A DNA stretch of 64,000 nt from Pseudoscleropodium purum (taxonomy: Eukaryota; Streptophyta; Bryopsida; Hypnales; Brachytheciaceae): the NCBI GenBank assembly GCA_963969395.1, contig OZ017797.1:19344001-19408000 (forward strand). Direction: 5' to 3'. This document shows positions 36,061 to 47,569 of the stretch, in pieces; the first letter of the stretch is position 1, and each line of letters begins with the position of its first letter. The translations under genes were made by a program, and so were the position numbers. The notes beneath the pieces were generated by a model, which saw nothing but the letters and a program-made list of their open reading frames with translations, was not told where the DNA came from and made no database searches.

Positions 36061-37604
36061 ACATTTCATATGTCCATAACATTATTTAAGGACTGGCCAC
36101 CAAATTTCACTTTGGGAAATAAGAGTGTTATGAATTATTTTCTATAGTGAATTGTTGAGTAAATCCCTTACCAAATTGACTTACAAGTGACTTCTAGCTA
36201 CAATACAATAATCTATTTGACCATTCCCTTTAGATTTGGAACCCCTATACTCTAGTCGTGGATTTGGGGAAATAAACAAAAACAAGACTACAGAAGGTTT
36301 CTACAGGGCGGTGAAGAGGCAACGGACAATACTCAATCTCCATCATTCGTTTGTTGCTTTTGAGGACGACAGTTTGCCGTAGGAGATTTCGTTGCTCGAA
36401 AGACAAGTGGTTGCTATTTGTAGCTAGTCTTTACAATAGAATCCTATGAGACCAAATTGCACATGGTTTCAAAGGGCTCCGTGAAAAAATTTAAAATTCT
36501 AAAATAGTTCCCACTTTCTAGACTTTTTTTCTCTAACTAGTTATTATATGGGAAAAACTCTTTATGGAATATTTTTATTTTTAGAGTAAATTGAATCTCA
36601 TCTTTGTATAGGAAAATAATTTAATGTTCTACGAGATGTCAATTGTAGGCATTGGATATCATACATAGTGGCAAGGTCCCATGTGTATATGATTTAAAAT
36701 TTTAGATAGAAAGTGACAAAAATTGTCACTATTTAGGACAATGAGGAAAAAGTAAAAATAAAATATTTTAAAAATAATTTGAACTTTAAAAATTTGTATT
36801 AGACTACTAAGTATGGGAATTTATGGAAAAAATTTCAAAATTTTAGACTCTACAAATTGAAAGACTATAATGTTTGAAGTTAGAAGATGTTTTTTATTTT
36901 TATTTTTGCATGACAAGGTAAATGGGTTTTAACTCTTCTTAGACTGCAAATTTTATACTACATATGAATATTTTTTGGACATTTTCATACTATATCATGT
37001 TAGTTACGTACTTGCCAAATTTTCAAAAGTAAAAGAGGAGTTTTGCACATTCTACCCTTGCTACATGAAAAGTTTAGGGCAATATTACTTTTAATTGCAA
37101 TATAGTAAATATATGTCTACATTGGTAGTTTATATTTAAAATGTTAAAATGTTCCATTAAAAAGTGACTTCATAATAACCTACCTAAGCTTCTAATTGTT
37201 CAATTGGTGGACAATTGTCTTTTAGGGGATAACATGGATGTTGTTTTATATGTCACTCATTTTCATTTTCTCTACGTATTTTGTGCATGCCAAATGTATT
37301 TTTGAAATAGTCTCTATTTTTGTGCTTCAAATATATTATTTATTCTTGCTTTTAGATTGAGTTACAATCAAAGTTAAAATACTAACTTCATTTCTATTTA
37401 CAAAAGACACTTAAAATATTTATACCTTTCAAGTCTCAACAAATGTCACCCTACAATAATCTTGGCTATATCCTTATTAGTGCAAAAAAACATCATAAAA
37501 ATCTTCTAATAATGAATTAAAAGCAAGCCCCAAATAGAGCCCCAAGGTATCTGTCTCTTTCCATCCCACCCCACCTCACCCTACCTCCATAGCATCCTTT
37601 GCCC
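36061..37604. other. AT-rich spacer, nothing recognised
   Basis: No gene, RNA or delimited repeat identified. Confidence 0.5.
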
Positions 37605-38200
37605 CTTTCTTCACCTCTTAGGAAAAAACATTTAAACTTATTAGTTATCACTAATGATGAAATTTGAGAAATTTGAATGTATACTACAAATCAAAGGCCA
37701 CAAATTAGCTAGGAGAGGTCATCAAATACAAAACCAACCAACCACAAATGTATGAATATTTACATTTATCCCAAGGAGAATTTAACTACGGCAATAAGAA
37801 GTTAAGAAGAACTATCCTACTCATTGCTCCTTCTTTCACCTCTATGGAAATCATAAAAACTTCATGAATGATGAAATTTGGAAATTTTGAATTCCTATTT
37901 GAATTGAAGATTACAAATTATATTGGAGAAGCCTTAAAATACAAAACTAATCATCAAACTAAGAGCGAAACATAGAAGATAGATATTTGCACTTATCCCA
38001 AGGAGAACTTGGCTATGCAATGGGAGGCTAGGAATAACTAATCTCCTTGTTGCTTTGTCTTTTACCTCGATGAAAATCATAAAAACTTCATGGATGATTA
38101 AAATTTGCATTCTTATTCGAAATCAAAGACCACAAATTATGTAGGAGAAACCATGATATTTAAAATTAATCATCCAACTAAGAGCAAAACAATATGGGAT
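37605..38200. repeat. Tandem repeat, period about 226 bp, about 2.6 units
   Basis: Anchors recur at constant spacing. CACCTCT/CACCTCT/TACCTCG are near 37612, 37838 and 38065. GATGAAATTTG-like stretches are near 37657, 37878 and 38096. CTTATCCCAAGGAGAA-like stretches are near 37767 and 37993. Units differ by many substitutions. Confidence 0.7.
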
Positions 38201-39858
38201 GCAATCCATTTCTATCCAATGTTCCATTCTAGCAATCTAGGCTATTTTCTTTCCATACAAAAGAAATGAGTAGCAATTAATTATGGCGCAATTCCCAACT
38301 TTTTTGTGGCTCATTATGATTGGCTAATAAGACTCTCGATATTGCAACCAACCCTTGGTTGGATAGAGGAAGGCCTGCATCACCATTATGGAAGAAAGCC
38401 CATCTTTCACTAAAAAATTCACAATAATTCTATGTTGCGGAAAAAAAATCTGAAAAATATACAAACCTTCTACTGCCTATTGCTAAATATTAGAAAATTT
38501 ATCCTTTGGAGAACCCCCTTCTAGATACCAAAAACTCTTTAATTACCTCCCTTAGAGGACAAATATTTGTACTTATCCCTAGAACAAAATAGGAGCAAAT
38601 TTTTTCATTCCTCCTTGGCTAGTGGAATACAAGGTCAAAATATGAAGTGGCCTCAATGGGGTTCTTCTTCAAAGTTCCTCGAGAGTTTTGTTGTAGAGGG
38701 TTAAAGCTTGTGGCTATATTGTCATACTAACTTATTATGTTAGTTCTTCTCACCGCCAAATTAGGGTTTTACGCCGTGTTTTGTGTGCTTCATGAATTTC
38801 AATAGCAATCCTCGGCACCGGCCCTCACCATCCCCAGAGCTTGTCGTAGCCCCTCCCTCTCTCTGTCGCATTGCTTCTCTTCATTGCCTCTTTAAGATTA
38901 TATATTGTTAATAGGACGTTTATAACTCCACGTATGGGTGGTTTTACAATTTCAAAGAAAACTACTACAAAAATTCATTGAAATTACAACTTTAATCGGA
39001 AAATTGTAATTCCACTTGGATTTGATTTGTGAAATGGGCGCACACCTCTAAAAATAAATATTTGTCACTCTTGGAATTGACACTAAGATATTCAAATTGC
39101 TAATCGATTAGCCTTCAAAGGGATTGTTTGCCTTTGAAGAATTCCCAACAATGAAACTTGTAGCCCTGTGAGGAACAATGGCTAAAATTCAGCACTAAAA
39201 TAATATTTAAAAAATATTTGAATATTCAAAAAATAATCTAAAAAGGACATTCTAACATCAGTAACATGGTCACACTCATGCCACATTAGACCTAACAATT
39301 TTGTATTAATTTTAATATTAACTTCTTACACAAAACTTATAATATTAAAAAATAAATTATAATTGAATTACCCTGCACTAATCAAGCCTTGAAATTTACT
39401 AGCCAAAAAAAATTTGAATTTTTTTATTGGCGTGCGTTCCTTGCTCCTTTCTTGTTGTCTGAGATTCACAATCCTTTTTAGGGCTCATTTTTCTCCTAAT
39501 GCTAGTAATAAGCTAGTCTATCTTATTATCAATGGAAATTTTGGTGTGGGTATAGAGGTCTTAGTTTGTGTCTTTGTAGAATTGATACTCTTACATGTTA
39601 GTTTTGTCTCTAAGGTGCCTTTCACTATAATTTTGAGGTGGGGAAATGGACTCTTTTTTGAAGAAAACACCTCACATAAAGTAGATAAGCCTATTGCCAC
39701 TTTGATTTGCAATCTAAATATCTTGGGGTCAACTTCAATAAGGGCACATATAGTTTCACAAGTGGGTGCTTGTTTCATATATCAAACCCAAGTGCAATTA
39801 TAATTCTATCACCTAAAATTGTAATTTTTGTAAATTTTTGAAGTAATCTACCTTGAAA
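38201..39858. other. Spacer left of the hAT-like element
   Basis: AT-rich, with a short more GC-rich patch at 38,760-38,890 that resembles a plant 5' leader (TTAGGGTTTTACGCC) but is followed by no coding region. The open frames on both strands at 39414-39803 have no recognisable domain. Confidence 0.45.
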
Positions 39859-42800
39859 CAGGGTTGACGAATCTCAACGTCCGCCCCAAAATAGCGTCCG
39901 TTTTCCGGACGTCCGAACGTCCAGACGCAGCGTCCCTCCCACCGTCGGAAGGTGGACGCGCGGGGCGGGGCGGACGGGCAAGGCAGATGGGTGGGGCGGA
40001 CGAGAGGTGGACGGGCTGGGTGGACGGCCGGGGCGGTCGGGCATACAGATCAGACGGGGTGGACAGACAAGGCGGACGGGGTGGACTTCGCATTGCCATT
40101 AGTCATTAGAAAATTTTATATTGTTATGTAATTTGAATGTTACACAATCACAAATGAATGCATCCACGTAAAATAAGATGTACATATAAAAATATTTTTA
40201 TACGCAAATGAAAATATAGCATTTTTATATATAAATATATATGTATAAACAAAATACATGAAAACATAGTTCCAATAGCACTATTGAATCCTATACAATC
40301 TTTTTAAGATCTAAATCTTTCACATTCTTTTTTGTTTTTAAACAATGAAAGGACCATTGTTTTTAAAAAACAAAATTCTCCTCAAATCCTACTTTCCACT
40401 AGATGGACCACTACCTTCTCCCAAAACAAAAGGAAAATCTGCTGTACCGAGGAGTTTAGCAGATGATTGACGAGTTGACCGTTGTTGACTTGGACGGACT
40501 ATTCGCCCTCCAGATTGAACTTCGATGTCCACCTTATGAAATTGTTTCTTGGTTTCCGGAGAGAAGTCATCGTCCTCTTCACGCTTCCTTTTTTGTTTTC
40601 TTTTCGGTGATAAATCGACTTCGTCTGCCTTCAAGGTTCTCAAGTTGCTCTCCACACGATCCACCATCGCTTGAACAACTTCATCATCTCTTTTCCCTTG
40701 CCATACTGTGAGGCAGTCTCCATCCAATAGGAAAGCCTTCCAATGCCCTATAATATCGCCAATGCGCCTATCAAATGCTGCTGCCACATCTACAGATGAA
40801 TGTCTTGTACTTGTTAGTCCATTTGTATCGTAGACAGCACGAACTTTTGCAGCCTCTTCCAACTTCGACAATAGAAGGGCCCTACCTATGAGGGTGTGGT
40901 CGTATGCCTTATACTGCTCATCAAATTCTTTTCCATGGTTTACCTCCATCCAACTGTCTTCCGGTCCTCTCTCCACTTTTTTATCTGGAAAACGAAAGAA
41001 CTTTTCGTGTTGCAAGCTCCAATGTCCCCCCATGTTGCGACAAAATATTTCACGGGCCGTGTCATCTATAATTCCTCGAGTCCGCAATTCCACCTCTCTA
41101 TTGTGAGTCATCCATACATCCAAATCCAATGGTTGCTGAGATTCCTCGTATAAATCATGCCTCTGTTCATTTGCATTCCATCGGATTGGCTTCCCCCAAT
41201 GTTGATAATTTTGGAATTTGTACGACGCTTGATCAAGAGGAAGATTCCAACGATTGTACTCGTGGCCTGAAGGCATAGCTTCCAAGATACCAAACATTTC
41301 GTAGAACCTAGCACTCAATGGACTACGACACTCGGCACACACCGAACGAATGAGTGATGCTTTCACAATGCAAGTGACATGGAAAGTGTGGCGACATTGG
41401 CCCATGATTACCGCACCTTCCGGTCCGAAGAGGCCTTGGCAAAGGCTACAACAACCATCCAAGATTGGAGAGGCTAGATCACAAGCATGCACCACTCGCT
41501 TGTCTTTCACATTGATGTGTGCTGAAAGTGTGTTGTAAGGGACCCATCCTTCCTCTACTTCCAAGGCCCAATTGATGGGTGGAGCTTGGTCCTTCTTTGT
41601 GTGGTTTAATCGCTCAAACATGGCATCCATGTCTCCCCAACATGTGATCTCCGTATATCCCTTTGAAGGATATTGGTCAAACATAGTCTTGAACCAACTC
41701 AAAGAGCTTTGAATGGCATCGTAATTTTCATTCGATTCCATTGCCAATGTTTGAAGACCTGCCATTGCTCGAGATACTACAAAGGGTCTGTCTTGGAGTC
41801 TTTGTACCCATGCTAACCATCGAGACTCCAAGCCGCTAGATGGCATAAACTTCTTCAAATCCAAGCACAATTGCAATCGATTCAACTTGAATTCAACGAT
41901 TCCTTTTGCTTCAATTGCCTCCTCTAATTTATGCTTCAACTCTTCAAAGTCACAACTCTCCGTTTGTGTCTCCGCATTCACGTAAACGGATGAAAGCTTT
42001 TCCATTGATGGTTGTTGTGTCGCTTTTAACATGCTCATATCGTGACTTTCTTGTACATTCACAATGGCAGGGTTGTCACTTGCTTCGGCCTTATCAAAAG
42101 GAAGAGAGAGCTCATCTTCACTCTCTTGAGTCTCTTGACTGTCTCCGAGTACAATCACTGGTGAGATTGCAATCTCACTTGGATTTTTGGAGGTCCCTTG
42201 CAATTTTGCAATCCGTTTACGCATCTTCATCAACTCCTCTATTTGCCTCGATGATTGTTGATTTAAATGTTCAACCTCACTCTCCAAAGTCTTTAATTTC
42301 AACTCCAACACTTTGCACCTTGCTTCCACTCCTCCAAGGTCAGCAATTTTCTTCTCATATTCCACCAATTGTAGTATGTGAACATCTCTTTCTTCGAAAA
42401 GTGGTCCGAAAGTCTTCGTGAGATTCTGAAATGCTATAGCACCTTTCAACATCTCTGGTGCCATGAAAGAAAACTCCTTGGCCAAATTCATAAAAGTCGG
42501 AGCAACTTTCGCTAAAAATTCAGTTAACATCGTCATCTTGAAAGCTGTATCAAGTATATGTGCAACATTCTTTGGATCTGCAAGTGGACTCATTGGAACA
42601 ACAGTAGCACCATCATCGGGATTAGACGATTCGCCTATTTCTTCATGAAGGTTAGCAAACTGAACCGAGAGCTTCAAAAGATTTTCCAATTGTTTTGGAT
42701 TGGACATGTCTTGCAAAGTTATATAGGCATTAAAAATTAGTTTAGAAATATAGAGTTGGAATGAAAAAAATTATATATGCAATTAGCCAAATGTGCACAA

Positions 42801-43243
42801 TGTATGATATTCTACATTAAATTGAATACATTTTGCCCATATTGATTATGTTTGTATTTGTGTTGATCTTGATTTTTTAAATAGTATATATATATATTTG
42901 AAGTCACAAATTTTTTTTAGTTTGCCTTTTGAAAATGAATTGTAATTTTTTCATAGTTTCAAGACTATCATGGACTCGTGGTCAAACTTTATAATCTTTC
43001 AACTTATAAGAGACATTGTTTTAATAACAAATCGCGAACCATTGCACTTCATTTAACATTTAATTGTTTAAAGATTAAGGGAGTGACCGCGGGGTAGTTT
43101 GGGTAGGGTGGTCGGGGGAAATAGGGCCGTCTGGGCGGACGGGGCGGTCCCGGTCGACGTTGCGTCTGCCGGGACTGCGAATGTCAGCGGACGCTGCGGA
43201 CACAATGTTCACGTCCGGACGTCCGGACGTCGTGTCAACCCTG
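39859..43243. mobile_element. hAT-like element, 3,385 bp, carrying a RING-protein gene
   Basis: Inverted termini CAGGGTTGAC are flanked by a perfect 8-bp direct repeat CCTTGAAA at 39851-39858 and 43244-43251. The CAGGG-type ends and 8-bp duplication are diagnostic of hAT. Just inside both ends lie GC- and CpG-rich blocks (39859-40090 and about 43081-43243) rich in GGACGTCCG palindromes and GGGCGGACGG-type repeats, in stark contrast to the AT-rich surroundings. The only gene is the intact 772-codon frame at 40389-42707. No BED finger, RNase-H fold or hATC region is recognisable, so the element would need a transposase supplied elsewhere. The perfect TSD and intact frame suggest a comparatively recent insertion. 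Confidence 0.85.
40389..42707 (-). CDS. RING-type zinc-finger, coiled-coil protein carried in a hAT-like element
   Basis: An uninterrupted 772-codon frame without introns, starting at the ATG at 42707. Seen in order: an N-terminal helical region; a coiled coil at about 105-170 (KVLELKLKTLESEVEHL region); an acidic Ser/Glu linker to about 250; a second short coiled coil at about 255-285; and a Trp-rich region at 290-400. A RING-H2-like finger lies at about 420-460 with Cys420, Cys423, Cys438, His440, His443, Cys446, Cys457 and Cys460. Next is a long C-terminal region with Trp- and charge-rich stretches. The Lys/Arg cluster PKRKQKRKREEDDD around 707-720 looks like a nuclear localisation signal. 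RING fingers usually recruit E2 enzymes for ubiquitin transfer, so a nuclear E3 ligase is a reasonable inference only. The protein does not look like a hAT transposase. I do not recognise the full-length family. Confidence 0.8.
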   Translation of the reverse strand: MSNPKQLENLLKLSVQFANLHEEIGESSNPDDGATVVPMSPLADPKNVAHILDTAFKMTMLTEFLAKVAPTFMNLAKEFSFMAPEMLKGAIAFQNLTKTFGPLFEERDVHILQLVEYEKKIADLGGVEARCKVLELKLKTLESEVEHLNQQSSRQIEELMKMRKRIAKLQGTSKNPSEIAISPVIVLGDSQETQESEDELSLPFDKAEASDNPAIVNVQESHDMSMLKATQQPSMEKLSSVYVNAETQTESCDFEELKHKLEEAIEAKGIVEFKLNRLQLCLDLKKFMPSSGLESRWLAWVQRLQDRPFVVSRAMAGLQTLAMESNENYDAIQSSLSWFKTMFDQYPSKGYTEITCWGDMDAMFERLNHTKKDQAPPINWALEVEEGWVPYNTLSAHINVKDKRVVHACDLASPILDGCCSLCQGLFGPEGAVIMGQCRHTFHVTCIVKASLIRSVCAECRSPLSARFYEMFGILEAMPSGHEYNRWNLPLDQASYKFQNYQHWGKPIRWNANEQRHDLYEESQQPLDLDVWMTHNREVELRTRGIIDDTAREIFCRNMGGHWSLQHEKFFRFPDKKVERGPEDSWMEVNHGKEFDEQYKAYDHTLIGRALLLSKLEEAAKVRAVYDTNGLTSTRHSSVDVAAAFDRRIGDIIGHWKAFLLDGDCLTVWQGKRDDEVVQAMVDRVESNLRTLKADEVDLSPKRKQKRKREEDDDFSPETKKQFHKVDIEVQSGGRIVRPSQQRSTRQSSAKLLGTADFPFVLGEGSGPSSGK

Positions 43244-43251
43244 CCTTGAAA

Positions 43252-44029
43252 ATATAGAATTGCCCATAGAGTAGAATCATAAACATCCTATTTTAATAAT
43301 CCATAATCTCCTTTCTATATGTTTATTAGCACTCAAGTATTCACCAATAAAAAATTGACACATTACCCTTGTTGTCACTAATCACTAATGCATTGATTTT
43401 GTCATCAAACAAACAGATTGGGATGAATTTTGTGGTGGAATTGGGGCCAAAAGTTGAATGACGGAAATGGGTAGTTGGCAAAAATGGATTGGTCTACCTT
43501 AAGTTGCTTGCACACCAAAAACAAATGTTGAAGGTAAATGTCAAAGTTGATCAAATAAGTATAGCAATTCTTTAATTATTATCCAAATCTAATTAATTGG
43601 TAGTAGTCATTCAACATTTCATTAGATTTGCAAGCATCAATTTTGTATAATTCAAATTAATTGGTAGTATTTCATGACTTTGGTATTTTGGGACCAAAAA
43701 ACATAAATCTATACTTAACCTCGTTTTTAGTGCTTTCAATTATTGTGTAGATTTGTGTCACAATTTCTCGTATATAGGCACTCTAATTTTGATGATATTA
43801 AGCTCACTAAGACAATTGTTGAACAAAGTTTTAAGATTAATATGCAGAAAGTATAGTTTGTACATATCATATTATAATACATACTTCTTTAGTTGTAACT
43901 TTTCCCCTCTTCCAAGAAATCAATTAATTGTTGAAATTAATCAATATATGACAATGGTTTGGATAGATTTTCTTTAGATGCCTGACCTTTAACATCATAT
44001 TGATTGCATAAAGTCTCTAAACATCTAAA
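43252..44029. other. Spacer right of the hAT-like element
   Basis: AT-rich. No gene recognised. The short open frame 43753-43977 is low complexity. Confidence 0.5.
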
Positions 44030-44731
44030 AAACTAGACTTATTTTGGACTATCAAGAATCAAAGCCAACATATTTTCTAAAATTTCACAAAATCTTCATA
44101 TTAACCAAAATGAACAAAAAACATAGTTTGAAATAACTTTGAATGTTTACAATAGTTTGAGATTCAGTTGTCAAAGGATGAACATCATTAACCCCTCAGC
44201 ACTACAACATCCATATTGCAAATGATGAACAATAATACTAAAAGCTAATGTTTTGTTCAAATATCGTAAGTTCATTTCAATCAATTTTTGAGTCTTTAAA
44301 AGATAAAACCCATATTTTGCAAAAATGGCAGCATTTCACAAACTTGGTACTTTCACATTTAGACTATGCAATCTAAAATTTTTACTTGTCCTAGAAATGA
44401 ATGGAAAAATGACTTAACATGCAATACCACCCTTTAAATGAAATTTTGTGTATAATCTTTTTTTTTAAACAAGTTGTTGAAGTTGATTCCACTTAGAGGA
44501 ATAAAGGGATTTCATTTTTTCTTCCATTACCACAAGGAGTGCCTGGAGTGGCTACAATTTCATAACTTGAAATGTCCACAATGAATTAAAATTGATGGAT
44601 AATATAAGTAGGAAACTTGAGGCCCCCATAGTTTTTGATTGGCATAGTCTAGAGAAACTTATGTCTATAAGGCAAATTTGACATAAGTTTAACAACATAC
44701 TAGAACCTTGAATTCAATCTTTTTCATTTAA

Positions 44732-45704
44732 ACCCTCACCACCCAAGGCCGTTTTGGGTTCCAAAACATCAATGCTTTTGAAGCAATATAGATGTATATG
44801 TCACTAAGTTATAAAGATCCTAATTGTACAATCTTGTAGTGAATATTTTGTAGATCATGTGAATTAAATTTGGAGTCATTTGACTGTATAGATTGGAAGA
44901 TTATAATGTTTTAGTGTTGAAGAAAGATGCTGAAATTTTCCTAGCAACACACTTGGAAGTGAAATTTGATTTTTAAACTTACTCAAATGAAAAAACTTGA
45001 AACTATAAAGTGATTCAAAACCAGCATACAAACACATTGAAGAAAAAAAATATCAATAAATTGACTCAATGTGTTTGCAAAATGGCTTGCAAATGTCAAA
45101 AAATAGGCAAGAAAAGTTGCAGAAAACACATCTAAGGCTAAACCTCCTTCTATTAAAATGCTTCTCAATCCTTCATAACTTTTTGGATAGATATAAAATT
45201 TTAGCTACACAAACTAGACTAGTATGCGCAACTTTCCCAAATTTTTTTTTATTGGAAACAGACATTATATGGAGAAGAAACAAGCCGCCAAAATTCACCG
45301 TAATTCAAAAATGATGGGATTATAAACTTCAAATTGCTTCCAAACATTCAAAACAACTTGGATTAATATGAAAATTTTACTACAATAACTAGACTTCAAG
45401 GGAAGCATAATCCAATAAGTTTTGTTTCAAAACAAACACTGGATGAAGAAGATACAACCCCTCAAAGTTTCAGCCATCAAATGTAGTTTGGTGGCCTCAA
45501 ATTGAACCTACGAACTTTGACTAACTTTCAAGAAATTAATACAACTTATATTGATCTGAAAATTTTACCACATAAACTAGAAGAGAGAGCCTAACTTTTC
45601 AATGAATTATATTGAATTTGGACATTGGATGCAAAAGTTACAACACTTTGAATTTGACTTGAAAGTCTGTGAGGACACTTTTAGTCCCCTTGAGTGTGAG
45701 GGGT
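44732..45704. mobile_element. Family B element, about 973 bp, ACCCTCAC..GTGAGGGGT ends
   Basis: Ends read TTAAACCCTCACCACCCAAGG and, inverted, TTAACCCCTCACACTCAAGG. A TAA (or TTAA) flanks each side. It is absent from the corresponding place in copy 1, where family A sequence begins directly. The right ~170 bp, in reverse, match 63830-64000, so it is a multi-copy family. No protein is encoded. TWA targets would fit Tourist/Harbinger-type MITEs, but a TTAA target cannot be excluded. Confidence 0.6.
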
Positions 45705-45711
45705 TAAATAT

Positions 45712-46640
45712 AAAAGAACTTTTGTCTCCTTGGGAGACAAAATAAATTTCCAGCAAGCTCTTATAGTCTCAATATTTGTTGTAATGTTTTGAAACTTTTT
45801 ATGAAGATAAAAAAACATATGAGTTTTGGGGGAGTAGAATTTTTTTTATTTCAATTTGTGTATAGGATCAAAAGTTATGGCACAATAAGTTTAAATTTTA
45901 GTTTGACAAGCAAAAAAAAAAACTCACATAAACTTTTGAAATTTAAAATTTAAAATTTTTGTTTGTCATAGATTATATTTTTATGTACTTGGGAAGCTTT
46001 GATTCATTCCATTTGGATTTGTCACTTGAGAAAGTTATAGACAATCTTGTTTTTAACCCAGCAATCAAAGCATCTTCTTGAAAAAATAACTTGTAGGATT
46101 CATTTATGAAATCAATTTTCACAATTTTCTAAAAGAAGTTGAATTTACAAAGTTAAATCTCTTGCTAGATCAATCTCACTATTGTGATTAGTATATATCA
46201 ATTCCATCTTAGAGCTATCAATGGTTTAGTTTTCCCCTCAATCTTGAACCTACTTCTAAATCTTAATAATTTTTTAATGAGTATCCATTAAGTTAAAATT
46301 TTTGTATATCCTAGATTCTTGATTCAATTCTTCAACATAAAAAATTAGAAGTGCAAAATCAATAGTGCAAAAATTTGAAGTTAAGGAGATTCAAAGCCAA
46401 AAACATCTAATCAAGTAAGGTGTGTAAAAATTTATTTTCTTCACTTTAAGTGCATATATCTTGCAATGTACATAAACAATGTTTTTGACATTTCTTTCAC
46501 ATATTTTTACACTAGTCTAGTGCAAGATTCTATAGTTAGATATGCAAAAAAAAAATTTTTTAAATGTTTTTGCTCTTTGCAATAAAAATGGCTGTTTTAA
46601 GTGTTTTTTGTTGGAAAAAAGACCTTAGAACTAGAGTTAA
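45712..46640 (-). repeat. Family A repeat copy, reverse
   Basis: Its reverse complement follows 47570-48498: the ATAGAATCTTGCACTAG region, CTTGCAAGATAT-type phrases, and a GAGATTGATCTAGCAAG region against GAGATTGTTCTAGCAA. It ends near GAGTTAA at about 46,640. Non-coding. Confidence 0.6.
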
Positions 46641-46732
46641 TTGAATTAATTATTATTTTAGGAGAGCACAAGTGAATAATTTTGAGTAAAATTGTCCAAA
46701 AGACCACCTAAACAACCTCTCCAATATTAGAC

Positions 46733-47569
46733 TAGGTTTTATTTATGCTAGACACTTGCATATAGTAGTTAAAAGTTTGTTGTGCAAAATAAAAAGATAT
46801 ATTGAAGTAGTTATTTTTTTAATATATATGATATCATTTATCCTTGTAATACATTGTTTAAATATATTTTAAAATAAATAATCATGTAGTTGAATTTTTT
46901 TGGTGCATAGAATAAACTTACTCATTTAGTTAAAAATTTACATGTACATATGTCATAAAGTATCATAATGTTTAAAAATTACTTCAAACAATTAAAAACA
47001 AACAAATTATAGTTTTAAGTTCTTTTATATTATAACTCTCTCATGTTTACTACTTTCACAAATTATTGTTCCCTAGTAGTTTCAAAATGATTTTTCAATA
47101 TTCGCCAAGAAGATTTTTAGAAGTTTAAAGCAATACATGAATATTTTATAGAAATAATTGAAAATTTGATATATTTTCTTTGATGGATGAAGTTGCTAAA
47201 TTGCTATAAATATTTTAGACAATGTATATATATTAGGATGAATATATATACCAAAAGATGGATAATTAGATGGATGAATAATTCCTTCATCTTAGTATAC
47301 ATCATCCATGTAATTGGATGGAGATAACTTCATTAATCTACTAAGGATTTCTCATTGCCATTCCTAAGTAAATGAAGGTACAAATTGGTCACTATAAAAT
47401 TAGAACACCTACATTTTTAATTTTCTCTAGAAATTAGTACCATACAACAAGATTTCATCCTACAGTAAATTAATCCCCAAACACCTCAATCCTTTTTTTA
47501 TTTTTTGCACATTTGGGCTTATATATTTTTACAGAAATATCATTTTCTGCAATTTCAAAAAATTGGTCT
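46733..47569. other. AT-rich spacer, nothing recognised
   Basis: Very AT-rich. No coding or delimited repeat seen. Confidence 0.5.

Larger units (their letters stand above)
44030..46732. repeat. Repeat segment copy 2 (lacks the Harbinger and LTR insertions)
   Basis: Aligns with 16690-16858, 22358-22854 and 25023-25872. It keeps single copies of the target sites TAA (44189-44191) and AGAAA (44653-44657), so it serves as the empty-site control for both insertions. It carries its own extra unit at 44732-45704, absent from copy 1. Homology ends at about 46,732. Confidence 0.75.

Noticed and set aside
40389..42707. Idea that the RING protein is a divergent hAT transposase
   Set aside because: No BED finger, no D..D..E region with expected context and no hATC-like C-terminus; the Cys/His spacing is that of a RING finger.
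44832..44841. TCTTGTAGTG as the missing opposite CACTA terminus for 25875
   Set aside because: It lies inside the family B element, lacks the expected AGG flank and the inward CCCCTTTTT sequence; chance match.
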